Of a stretch of 64,000 bases of DNA, positions 51,609-63,008 are shown piece by piece. The first letter of the stretch is position 1. Every line of letters starts with the position of its first letter. The notes under the pieces were generated by a model. It was given only the letters and a program-made list of their open reading frames with translations, made no database searches and was not told the DNA's origin. The stretch comes from Brasenia schreberi (Eukaryota > Streptophyta > Magnoliopsida > Nymphaeales > Cabombaceae): the NCBI GenBank assembly GCA_036023115.1, contig JAYKKT010000089.1, positions 11,651,001 to 11,715,000 on the forward strand. Reading direction: 5' to 3'. The translations under genes were made by a program, and so were the position numbers.

Positions 51609-53312
51609 CCTAAGTCAATTGATCCGACATATTTTCACCATTTCGATTTTGTATGCGAGGGAATCTTCAATCTCCTCAAGGCTCACAATGGTCTATTTAA
51701 GGATCACGATTGACGAAATGTCTTTAAACTCAGAACTGCTTACGCTTTGAAAGGCAGGAAATTTAAGATGCTTCGGACTAAAGCATAGGTATTATCAATC
51801 TCTTCTTAACTAATGCTCATCGATGACAAGGTCGGCTTTGTTGCTAAATGAAAATAGGGAACTTCTCTCCACGGACACCAAGGACAGCAAAGTCAAAAAT
51901 TGAGTGCCTTCCTCACAAGTCATTGTGATGCCATCCACTCTACATAAAAAAATTTAGCTGTTACAATCGTGTTGTCTCCTCATGTGTCAGTTTATCAAAG
52001 GAAAACAAGTAGAGGTAGCATATCTCGTGTCTCATTGACGAGTCGGTGACACAATGAGTCTTGTTTGACACTAAGTGGGGTTGGCTGCGTCAAATCTTGT
52101 TCCTTCCTTGATAGTTTGGGGCATAATCTATTTTTCTTTATTAAAAGTTTTCCAGGGTTTTTTGACACACTGAATGGGGTTTCCTTGATAGTTTTAGGGC
52201 ATAAATCTTTTCTTTATTAAAGGATTTCTAGGGTTAGGGGGCTAGGCTCTTGGTGTAACCATTGTTTTCTTTTACCATTCTATTCAACTTCTGGGGGTTT
52301 ATCTTGCAACGACTTTGTGTAGTGTGGGGTGGGTGGTAGCAGGCGGAGCATGTGGATGTTTTGAATATCGCAACCGGTGGGACAGGGTGAGATGGATGTA
52401 ATGGGGTTTACCGGGATGGGTGCTGGGTGGAAAACCTGATCGACCCCTCCCTGCCCCAGTACCATGCCTAGTTAGTGAACCATATCACACTTACTGGACC
52501 CCAATACCCTACAAGATGCTCCACTAAGTGGAGCCCCTAATTCAGTCTTTCGGCAAAGTAAGCACTGCCCTAATGGAAGTCATATATATTATGTATGAGG
52601 GATACATGAAACTTGAAATGATGGGCCAATTCTAATTTCACCCAATCTTTATTGTCTGCTTAAATGATGATAACTTGACTTTGGTTGATAAAGCAACAAA
52701 AGCTTGGAAGTCATTGTCCTCCACCGGCCATGAATGAATGTTGCATGGTGGACTGAGGAACTCTTTTGGGGTGAGATATACTTGTATTTAAAGTAAGATA
52801 TACTTTTTTTCACGTTCACAAAGCACTTTCATTTTTCTATATACAATAATAGATAAAAAAAGTGGGTTTACCACAAAGTCATGTAAAAAAGGAGTCTTCA
52901 GTTCTGATCTCTCAAATACATTTGACAAACTCGGGACTTAAAGTTGGATCGCTCATGGGTCACTTGGTTGAACCGGGGAACCGGACCGATTAGGACTTGA
53001 TAATTTATTTTTTCAGAAATTATTTGATGAAAAAACCTCAAACTATTAAGTCTTCTTGTTCTTTACCTATAATACATAAAAGATGGAGCTTCAAGCAATG
53101 AAAGTGTAGGCACTAAGTGCGTAACCAAATTGAAAACGAGCTCAACCTCCAGAACAAGATTGTATCCGACATGACAGAAAGAGTCCGCTCTTGGCCGATT
53201 GAACCGGACCTTAACTTAAATAATATAGGAGCAAAATCAGCTAAAATTTACAGGATCATGGGTCGGGTTGGGTTATTCTGAAGTTGGGTCATTGGGTTTG
53301 CCAACTTGTTTT
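51609..53312. other. Gene-free stretch with unassigned repeats
   Basis: No gene is recognised. A 65-codon frame at 51516-51713 partly overlaps LINE sequence. The phrase GGTTGAACCGGGGAACCGGA near 52970 resembles repeat sequence at the window's right end (about 63975). Confidence 0.4.
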
Positions 53313-53875
53313 CAGAACCAAAAAAGCCAACATATCAGTGTTTGTTTCAAATGCCTTTTGATACAAAAGAGTGAATCATGAACCATTAACGATTATGTGT
53401 GTTAGCACCAACAATTGTATTGACATGGAAGCCATCAGAGAATCCAAGCAGTAGCGGATCTAGAAAATAGTGTTGGGAGGGATGAAGTATGTATTCTTCA
53501 GAACCAAAAAGCTCACATATCAGTGTTTGTTTCAAATGCCTTTTGATACAAAAGAGTGGATCATGGACCATTAACGATTATGTGTGTTAGCACCAACAAT
53601 TGTATTGACATGGAAGCCATCAGAGAATCCAAGCAGTAGCGGATCTAGAAAATAGTGTTGGGAGGGATGAAGTATGTATTCTTCAGAACCAAAAAGCTCA
53701 CATATCAGTGTTTGCTTCAAATGCCTTTTGATACAAAAGAGTGGATCATGAACCATTAACGATTATATGTGTTAGCACCAACAATTGTATTGACGTGGAA
53801 GCCATCAGAGAATCCAAGCAGTAGCGAATCTAGAAAATAGTGTTCAGGCGGGGATGATGCTGAAGTATGTATTTC
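53313..53875. repeat. 185-bp tandem repeat, three copies
   Basis: Copies start at 53313, 53499 and 53684 (CAGAACCAAAAA...). The first two are nearly identical, including a 61-codon minus-strand frame, which is therefore not a gene. Each unit ends with the first ~45 bp of the MITE that is complete only after the third copy. Confidence 0.95.
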
Positions 53876-53992
53876 ATGGTATTAGGGGGGCAAAGTATGA
53901 ACCTCAACCATGTATTCATTGTAAAATATAGTTGTTACTGTCAAAATTTTTGGGGTGGCCGCCTCCCACCCCTATATGTAGATCCGCCGCTG
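53819..53992. mobile_element. hAT-type MITE, 174 bp
   Basis: Ends CAGTAGCGAATCTA and GTAGATCCGCCGCTG (inverted CAGCGGCGGATCTAC) with a perfect 8-bp duplication AATCCAAG at 53811-53818 and 53993-54000. Inside it shares CACCCCAAAAATTTTGA-like sequence with the MITE at 46840, so the two are one family. Confidence 0.88.
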
Positions 53993-54000
53993 AATCCAAG

Positions 54001-54937
54001 AAACATGAAAAACAGGAGTAATGGTGGGTAATTCAAGAATGTTATTTCTATCAGTCTATTTTCGACTTATTAAAGTAACAAGAAGTCATGAAAATAAAAA
54101 ACATAGAAACATCTCTAAAGGAGAAACCGATGAAAAGCAAAAAGAGTTCCTCTAAAATCGTCTCAACCACTCTATAAGAGGGGAGGGAAGTCATAAAAAC
54201 GAAAGAATGAGAACACATATCAATCAGTCTTCCTTTATTCTAGCGAGATTGGTTACAGGTTCTTTGTAATAATATTTTTGTAAGTAGACTTTCCTTCTTA
54301 TTCCTTTTAGTTCTGTTTTACTTTTGTTATTCAAACGGGTCTGCACCTTTCAAGATCTATTTTTAACTCAAAGCTTGTCGAGGCTTTCTATATTTCGAAT
54401 TCTCATGGACCTCATTCGTTTTAAACCACAAGAACACACTGTCACTCGAATTGAGTCGTTCTTGATCACAACAAAATGAGACGCACATTGTGCATGGAGA
54501 CATACACCTCACTCAAATTATACCAAAATCTTCAAACGGTTGTTTTATGTAAAAAAATAAAAGTAATATGAAATAAAAGTGTACTTCACACGAATATCAA
54601 TACATGGTACCCAAAAAAATTGGATGGATACATGGCTAGTACAAAACACCTCTCCCATGATTGGAACCCTCCATCAGCAACAAGGGTACAAGAGAACCTT
54701 GGCATCTTGGTTTTAACTTATGTAACACTTTCTCGCACTATTTTTAATGCTCATTGTCTAACTTTTAATACTTTCGAATAAGTTTCTACTCTTAAGGACA
54801 CCATATTGCTTCGAAAGTATTCAGAAAAAATAATAAAAATATAACATTAATATGGCATAAGATTTGGTATGCATAAGGAACAATTTCCCTTCATATGCTT
54901 CAAATTGATATAGTACAAACCTTTTTTAATTGTGAAT
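54001..54937. other. Gene-free AT-rich stretch
   Basis: I see no gene, RNA or repeat that I can name. Confidence 0.45.
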
Positions 54938-55215
54938 CAACAACAATAACAACAAAGCTTCTCTTTTTTGGGGTTAACTACATGAATTTTTGTTTTTGAT
55001 AGAATTCAATCTTAACTCAACATAAGTTAAAATAATTTTATTATTTTTAACACTTCTATATTTTTTCTTCTTTAACATTTTCACTATTTAATTTCTTATT
55101 TTTATTGAAGCTTTTTTTTGTTAAATCATCTTAAATGGTTTTTTTCATTTATATCACTTCAAATTTATTTCTAATAACTTCAGTTCTGTCTTTACGTATC
55201 CATTTGAGAATCTTT
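54938..55215 (-). mobile_element. Old 3' fragment of an RTE-type LINE (copy G)
   Basis: Begins with AACAATAACAACAAAGCTTC and keeps TTTCTAATAACTTCAG, matching the tail and 3' RT region of copies E and F but far more diverged and T-rich. Confidence 0.65.
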
Positions 55216-55319
55216 TTCTTTATGAATCATTAAAATGAGAACACTTGCGTGAAACCCAATCAAGGATAGAATCCACATTATTTAAATATGATAGAAAAGG
55301 TTAAAATAAAAAGCAAAAA

Positions 55320-56666
55320 ATAATAGGTGAAGTTCATGATTGCGGAAGGCGGTGTTCTGCTTGCACGCCAGCGTCATCGTATCCGCTTCTCTGCACGCAC
55401 CCGGGGAGCGCGTGCCGACCGCCTCTGACACGTGTCGCACTTGTCGGCCGAAGCACCCGCCCTCCGTGATGATTGCCTTCCACCAGCGTCATCCTTTCCA
55501 CGTGGCGAAGTCCCATTAGCTACATGACTCTCACGCGTCTCCCCCTTCTGAAGCTGCATGCGTGTCCGTGTCGTCCTCGCACGTGCCCCTTCACCATCTG
55601 GTGCAACATGACTAAAGTGCCCTCCTCTTTCGAGCAGTATGACCGAACCCAGGCGTTGGCAACTTGGCTCGGAGAGACCAGACCGTTTGAGTATGTTTCT
55701 CAAGCCCGACGAGCTCATCTGTCGCTTCGTTGAGGCCGTCATCTTCGAGTCTCTGAGTAACCTCTGGGTTGGAAAAAGGATTTGTCGAAAACCCCGACAC
55801 GAAGACAATCAGAAGAGCTTGGGTTTCAGCTGTTTCTCCCTCAAACGCAATACAAACACGACACGTAACACGAAATAACCCTACGTTGGCTCACCCTGAT
55901 CCTTCTGCCGTTGAGTCAGTGCAGAATCGCCCACCAGTTAGAAGGGGCAACGGGTGGTCAGACTGAAAGGGGTGTTATCGTCATTTTCAGTCAAAATACA
56001 AGCAGACCACCTCATCTCATGATAAAGGGAAAAGAGAGAAACCAGAGCGCACGTGTAAACATGGGCTGACACAAAATTGCTGCCGTGCGTGATGTTTTCG
56101 TGCGACGCAAAGGCTAAGGCAGCTACACACCGGAGCCGGAAAAACCGACGAACAAGTTTCCCGGCCGTTCTGATATGTTACATTCGCGTGTTTATGATCC
56201 TACGGTGAGACGCTGAATTCAATCAAGTTTTTGATGGTTTCTTTTCACTAGAATTCACCAACACAGGGATTTTCATTGGAGTTAACAAAGATTAGCGCTC
56301 TTATTAATCCGGGGAGCGAAACTCTCATGAAACGCAACTAGAAATTCCAGGAAAGTGTCAAACAACGTTAAGAAAGAACCAGGATTGTTTACACGTATGG
56401 CGGTGATTCCGGTGGTTTGATCGGCGATGGAAAAGACTACCCGCTCACGTCGACCATCCTCCGCAATACATGCTGCTAGAAGAATGTACCAGTACTTGCT
56501 TCCATCGAATTGTCGATGTTTATGTTTTGGATCTCTTTTCTTGTCGTCGGAAGATGAATCGTAGGAAAATTATTGGCTCTCAACTGAACTTGTCGAACGT
56601 GAGTCTTTAGCGATCTGGAGTTGAAAGTACAGTGTTGGCGATTAAAAATTAGAGGTTTTATACTAA
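55320..56666. other. GC-richer stretch without a recognised gene
   Basis: Between 55340 and 56200 the base composition is clearly GC-richer than the surroundings. Frames occur on both strands (such as 55374-55808 and 55612-55800, minus) but I recognise no domain. It could hold a small or lineage-specific gene, an exon, or an LTR; the evidence is too weak to choose. Confidence 0.3.
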
Positions 56667-59600
56667 GGACAACAACAACAACTAAGCCTTTTCCCATACT
56701 ATACGAGGTCGGCTATATGGATTCTTTGTTTCTACAAATCCCTATCGCGTGCCATGTTAACATTTAACTCCCAATAAGCTATATCATTCTTTATTGTTTC
56801 TTTCCAACACTTTTATGGTCGACCTCTACCTCTTTTAATACTTTCCAAATTTATGTTATCTCATTTTATCCTCTATCGGTGCCACTCCTAATTTGTTTCT
56901 AATAACCTCATTACGTATACAGTCTTTTCTTGTATGACCACTCATCATCTCAACATCTTCATTTCTGTCAGAGACATCTTTTGTACATGTTGATGATTAA
57001 CTGGCCAACACTCACAACCATAAAACATGGCAGGCCTAATTGTTGCTCTATAATATTTACCTTTTAATTTTAATGGTATATTCTTATCACAAAGAATACC
57101 GGATGCTCCTCTCCATTTTAACCAACCATCATTAATTCTATGTGTAACATCTCCATCAATTCTTCCGTCACTCTGAAAAATTGACCCTAGATATTTAAAA
57201 CTTTTCTTTTGGGGAAAGCAATGTGTGCCAATTTTAATTTCTATGTCCTTTGAAGTAACCAAATGATCAAACTTATATTCCATATATTATGTTTTTGTTC
57301 TACTAAGTCGGAGGCCTTTGCTTTCTAATGTTTCTCTCTATAGTTCCAATTTTCTATTAACTTTTTCCTTAGACTCCTCCACTAATACAATGTCATATGC
57401 AAATAACATACACCAATGTACTTCATCTAGAATATATTTTGTTAACTCATCCATCACCATTATAAATAAGTATGGACTTAAAGTTGATCCGTGATGTAAC
57501 CCAATATTAACTTCAAAGAAGTTTGTCATTCCTTCATGAGTCCTCACACATGTTTTTGCACCATCACACATGTCTCTTATAAGGTTAATATATATCAATG
57601 GGATACCTCTTTTTTCCAAAGTTCTTCAAAGAACCTCTCTCGGTACCCTATCATAAGCAATAAATATCATGTGTAGGTCTTTCTTTTTTGCTCTAAAATG
57701 TTCCATAAGACGTCTCAAAAGGTGAATCACTTCAATAGTAGATCTGCCTGGCATGAATCCAAATTGGTTCTCTGTTGTACTTGATACTTGTCTTAACCTA
57801 CGTTCGATAATTCTTTCCCATAATTTCATAGTATGACTCATTAACTTGATACCTCAATAATTCACACAATTTTGAATGTCTCCCTTGTTCTTATATATGG
57901 GTATAAGTGTACTTGCTCTCCATTCCTCGGGCATCTTTTGGTTTTTCCATATTTCATTAAATAGTCTTGTGAGCCAAGTGATTCCTATTTCTCCTAGTAT
58001 TTTTCAAACTTCTATAGGAATATTATCTGGTCCTACCGATTTACCACCCTTCATATGTTTAAGAGCCTCTTTGACTTCATTCTTTTGAATATGTCGATAG
58101 AAATTGTGGTTTATATACTTTTCTGACTTGGCTAAATCTCCTAAACTAATACTAACATCTTTATTTTCATTAAAAAGATAATAAAAATAGTTTTTCCATC
58201 TATTTCTTATATCATCATTTGCCACTATAATTTTTTCATCATCGTCTTTTATGCATCTAACATAATTAAGATCTTTAGTTTTCTTATCTCTAGCCCTAGC
58301 TATCCTAAAAATATCTCTTTCACCCTCTTTTGAGTTGAGTTTTGTATATAAGTCCTCCCAAATCTTAGCTTTTGCTTCGCTAACGGCCTTTTTCGCTTTC
58401 TTCTTTGCTTTCTTATAAGCTTCTAAAGTTTCACTAGTTTTCTTAGCATAATGTAATTTGTAACATGCCCTCTTTGCCTTGATTTTATTTTGAACTACTT
58501 CACTCCACCACCAAGCTTCTTTTTGTGTTGGTACACCTCCCTTAGATACCCCTAACACATCTTTCGCCACTTTCCTAATATGTATAGCAATATTGTTTCA
58601 CATATCACAGGGTGTGCCAACATAATTCTAAACATCTCTTTGAAGGACTTTCTGTTTAAATATATTTCTTTCTCGCTTTTGAGGTTCCACGATTTAGTCC
58701 GAATAGCTCGATGCACTCTTTTCTTCTTTGTCCATTTTTTTATTTGTAAATCTATAACTAAAAGTCGATGTTGGGTGGTTAAGCTTTCTCCTGGAATTAC
58801 CTTACAATCTTTACAACACACTCTATCTTTTTTCCTACAAATAAAGTAATCAATTTGTGTTTGTGATAAGCCACTCTTATAAGTAATTAAATGTTCATCT
58901 CATTTTTTGAAGATTGTATTGACTATAAAGAGATCAAATGCCATAGCAAAATTTAAAATCTCCCTACCTTCCTCGTTTATATCCCCAAAACCAAAGTTTC
59001 TATGAATCCCTTGATATCCTAATGCCTCTTTACTGACATGTCCATTTAAATCTCCTCCTAAACAAATCATCTCCCTTTGTGGAATCTTTTGAAACACCTT
59101 ATCTAACTCTTCCCAAAAAGCTGTCTTTATACTATCTTCTAGTCCTATTTGGGGTGCGTAAACACAAACTATATTCAAAACCTCTGCTCCTAACACTAAT
59201 TTCAACGTCATGATACAGTCACCATATCGTTGTATGTCTACTACACTCTCCTTTAAATCTTTATTTATGATAATACCAACTCCGTTTCGAGCCTTGTCTT
59301 TACCTGAGTACCATAATTTAAAACCTATATCCTCTATCTCCTTTGCTTTTTCTCCAACCCATTTTATCTCTTGTAAACATAAAATATGAATCTTTCTCCG
59401 AATCATAGTATCTATTACCTCCATTAGCTTACCCGATAATGTTCCAATATTCCAAGAACCAATACGAATCTTATTATCTTGGACTAGCTTCCTTATCCCC
59501 GCATCCGTCCATAATCAAAATGGGAGACCCTCTCTGAAAATTCTTCATTACATTCGGGCGGCAATGTAGCGGGACTAACTTTTTTACCCACACCCGTCCA

Positions 59601-59864
59601 TGATGTGGGAACCCTCTCTGCAATTGATTCACTACATTCGAGCGAAAATGTAGTAGCCCTTGCTTACTTCTTACTGCATTCGGGCTCTGCATCACGTCGC
59701 TAGGCGGGGACGTCCCAAAGCAATGATCATAATTTTTGTAATCCATGCTATAAAAATCCGATGAAGTTTTACGCTGGCTGTCGAAAGCCTAACACAACCC
59801 TCCTCCTTTATTCGGGCTTGGGACCGGCAATGCAAGAGTGATCCCTTACATGGGGCAGAGTTTT
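56667..59864 (-). mobile_element. RTE-type LINE, copy F (best preserved)
   Basis: About 3.2 kb on the minus strand, flanked by TTTTATACT (about 56657-56665 and 59866-59874). The endonuclease is at 58900-59424: [39 protein letters not shown] and GGDLNGHVS, an APE-type set. The linker and RT start are at 58004-58570 ([31 protein letters not shown]). RT fingers are at 57626-57841 ([20 protein letters not shown]), the palm at 57338-57619 ([20 protein letters not shown]) and the C-terminus at 56945-57283. The catalytic FADD box reads FAYD, with TAT at 57395-57397. The 3' end is a TTG-repeat tail, not poly(A), as is typical of the RTE clade. Several frameshifts interrupt it. Confidence 0.93.
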
Positions 59865-60523
59865 TATACTCCAAGACCGATTTTACTGATTAGAGATAGC
59901 ATCGAACAAGCACTGCTCACTGCTTTTTTAGCATCAAAAGCATTTAATTCAACAAACTCAATAGGACAGATAACTGGACTTGAACCAAAAGAAGAAGTTA
60001 GATAGCTGGACTTACTCAAGTCTCTTCGATTGAATCACAACCAAGATCGTTTTCATTCATTTCTTGACCAGCCAAGCTCTTAAATTTGCCATGAAACTAG
60101 GAAGTTATTTATCCAGAACCTGTGATCCCCATCAATAATTCGGATCATCTGCTGTTCTTTAACCAAGAATCTACTATCCTAATTTGTACGATAAAAAATT
60201 AATAAGGTCTGATGCTAAATGCCAATTTACAACTTTTGAAGTCTTTGAAATCCATGACTTCCATCATGAAATTCCTTGGCAAGTCTAAGGATTGAAGAAT
60301 CGAACGTGTAGAATTACTAAAATACTCGACGAGCAATTCTCAAAAGATGGTGGTGGAGAATCCCTATGCACGGGAATTTTTTTCAGATAAAAAACACTGG
60401 CCGAAAAATCCAATTTCGCTCGTTCTACGTGGAAAAGATTTCCGTAACATCAATCCAAACAACCTTTAGTTTAATGATCAAAGTTCCCCCCAGAAGAACT
60501 TCAGATTTGCACAAGGAAAAACA
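59865..60523. other. Stretch downstream of the bHLH gene
   Basis: AT-rich non-coding sequence between LINE F and the duplicated 3' end of the bHLH gene. No gene is seen. Confidence 0.5.
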
Positions 60524-60897
60524 AAGGTTCACATACATCCTCCATTAGTAGAAGCATCTACATTGCGACAGAAAATTAACTAACATATTTCAATTCTCTT
60601 GATATCGTCCGTGGTATGAAAAGATAACAGCAAAAACATTCTCGGAACTCTACAAAGAAGAAGAGGTTAATTCCAAGCAGCTACATTATTCATCCTAACC
60701 CATCCTCCTCAAAGGTTCACATACAACCTCCATTAGTGGAAGCATCTACATTGCGACAGAAAATTAAGTTACATATTTCAATTCTCTTGATATCGTCCGG
60801 AGAATGAAAAGAGAACAGCAAAAACATTCTCGGAACTCTACAAAGAAAAGAGGCTAATTCCAAGCAGCTACATTATTCATCCTAACCCATCCTCCTC
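60524..60897. repeat. 187-bp tandem duplication over the bHLH 3' end
   Basis: The block starting AAAGGTTCACATACA occurs at 60524-60710 and 60711-60897 with few differences. The right copy holds the last five codons and stop of the bHLH gene (TAG at 60882-60884); the left copy is a duplicate lying in its 3' untranslated region or beyond. Confidence 0.95.
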
Positions 60898-62801
60898 TCC
60901 ATCCTTTGCCGTTTCCCACCAGAATTCTCGCCGCTAGGGCGTTCCACGACCGCCCTAATGGCTTCCTGTATACACCCGACTGCCGAGTCGCCAGCGGAAT
61001 CCTCTTCGCCGGTGACGAATAGGACATTGACCATCCTCCCACCGAGCGTTGCGATCTCAGCCTTGAGGGTGCGGAGACGCAACATCTTCAGCGTCTTGAT
61101 GAGTTCCGGCAGGATGTCAGTGCGGTAGTCGCAGCAGAAAGACGCCCGGATGACCGGCCTCCCGTCGCTGGATGGCTCGCCGGAGAGAACACTCACCTCA
61201 TCGGCCTCGGTCGGAATGAGGCTGAACTCCGCAAGATCTGGTATCCGGCGCTTCAGCTCTCTCACGTGCCGGATCACCTCTGCTAGAAGTGATGCCTTAT
61301 CCGTCTGCCATTAATCCAAAACCAGGGAAACAATAAGCTACTTCGTCAAACGCTATATTTTTTCTTTTGGTTACAGAGAAACGTAAACACACACATGCAC
61401 CACCTGGGAGTTGAAGTCCCCACAAGCGGCAAGGGCGTCAGAGACAGTTGAGCTAATGCTTTGAGTGCTATAGGACTACATTTTCTTACTAATGAAGATC
61501 GAGACACGTATTTATCTAGCTCCATGAGATTAAATAACTCAGTTCTCATGGTTCATCTGGATGCACACTTTATCGTAAATAAAAACGATTGATTTTTCCG
61601 TGTGGTTACACCCACTGGGATCGATTTCTAACTTGTTAGTGTGGACACACCAAGAAATCTAGAACTGCGGGAATCATTGTCCCACTTCCTTCTTAGTGTA
61701 GGGACAGACGATTTCATTTAGAAACAAAAGATTGTATGGTTTAATGGTTGCATGCAAATAAAAACACAATTGCATGTTCAGCATGCAGAGATGAATGTTA
61801 AATTATTGATCACAGAAACAAAATTTGAATCAATAACCATTGAATTTAGAATGCAAGAGAGAACTCGTACACCAGCAAAACTAGAACCTGTGTGTTCCTA
61901 ATTGCCGTTTTGTTGTTTCGTTTGGTGCAAGATGAAACTCAAACGCAAGGAAAACAAACTACTCGATATGGAATCAGCTTGAACTCGTAACGAGGAAACA
62001 AGAAAGAGGCAGTCTAGTGAGTCAAAAAAGAACGACGACAATAAAGACTCTTGTTTTCAATGCACCAAGCAAGCATGCTTTTTGTTGGTGACTCCAGTTT
62101 GAAGATTTTTCTTCACAAACAGTTAAAAAGAGTGATGATGGTATCTCAGGAGACTGTGAGAAGAATGATGAACGTCTCACAATTTCTCGGGACATCAATG
62201 GTGTAGTCGTACAAGGTGTTTCCTTTGCGGGGGGTGGAATTTCAGAGAGACGCAAAAGGCCTCCAGAGTTCTGTCCCCAACAAAAGGAAACCTCTAACCC
62301 CAGAAAGTCTTCCATCCTACTCTTTTCAAGTCCGAAGAAAGAAAAAGGAAAGATTCTTAATCATGAGAGAGAGAGAGAGAGAGAGACTTTGGTAGTGCTA
62401 GGAAGGAGGGTCCGAAGGGTGGCGAGATGAGAGTTGATCCTCTCTCTCCGGCGCCTCTCGGCCTCGCTGTGGCTCTTCGACGCCGTCGCTGCCTTGACGT
62501 CGAGGTTATCCAACGGTGGTATCGTGACGTCCCGACAAGAACAGCCGTCAAAACCAAGAAACCGGCCTGGAAGCGGCGACCTACCACAATCGAACGGGAT
62601 TCCTTGAAGGTATGACCCTCCTCCTCCTGCTCCTCCGGCAACGGAGAACGCCGGGACCGAAGGAAAGACGACGTCATTCAACGGAATTCTAGGGTTCTCC
62701 TCGTACGAAGAACGAAAACTGCACGCAGACACCGGCGGAACCTGTCCAATTCCGGCCGACGCAAGTGACTGCTGGTCATGTTGCATGGTGAAGAACCCCA
62801 T
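60882..62801 (-). CDS. bHLH transcription factor (bHLH30/106/107 group)
   Basis: Two exons on the minus strand: 62801-62388 (138 codons) and 61304-60882 (141 codons with stop), phase 0, with a GT-AG intron of 1083 bp; 278 aa. The basic helix-loop-helix domain is at residues about 109-157: KSHSEAERRRRERINSHLAT, LRTLLPSTTK, then TDKASLLAEVIRHVRELKRR. The H-E-R pattern of the basic region predicts E-box or G-box binding. The intron falls inside the domain, as in its relatives. The C-terminal part (GRPVIRASFCCDYRTDILPE, LKMLRLRTLKAEIATLGGRM) has the ACT-like fold known in this group. In Arabidopsis, bHLH106 is linked to salt response; the function here is inferred only from family. The N-terminus is Gly and Pro rich. 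No lesions are seen. Confidence 0.95.
61370..61480 (-). mobile_element. tRNA-like SINE remnant (family 1) in bHLH intron
   Basis: The minus strand reads GCATTAGCTCAACTGTCTCT, then GGGGACTTCAACTCCCAGGT, giving A- and B-box-like parts in the family 1 layout, followed by a TG-rich tail. Same transcriptional orientation as the host gene. Confidence 0.5.
62364..62386. repeat. (GA)n run next to the bHLH splice donor
   Basis: Read on the gene strand, a CT run begins right after the donor dinucleotide, so the 5' splice site is GTCTCT instead of the usual GTAAGT. Confidence 0.85.
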
Positions 62802-63000
62802 TGTAGAGAGAGATGAGTAGAAACAGAATGATAGGTAGAGATAGAATAGTGGGCAGACAGAGACAAGTCGAGATAGCCGGCGATAAGGTGGTTCGTTGTG
62901 TTCCCCGGCGGCCTGTGGAAATTTACCGGCGAAATCTCGGTGGGAAGAAGAGGAGGTTGGGGATTGTGTTTTTGGAGCTTGTGTGGTTTCATTCTCTTCT

Positions 63001-63008
63001 TTTTATAG
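63001..63008 (-). promoter_or_regulatory. Putative TATA box of the bHLH gene
   Basis: CTATAAAA on the minus strand, 200 bp upstream of the ATG. It would place transcription start near 62970 and give a leader of about 170 nt. It is the only good TATA match near this start. Confidence 0.45.

Noticed and set aside
53386..53756. Two identical 61-codon minus-strand frames in tandem
   Set aside because: They are the same DNA repeat unit read twice; identity comes from the recent 185-bp duplication, not from selection.
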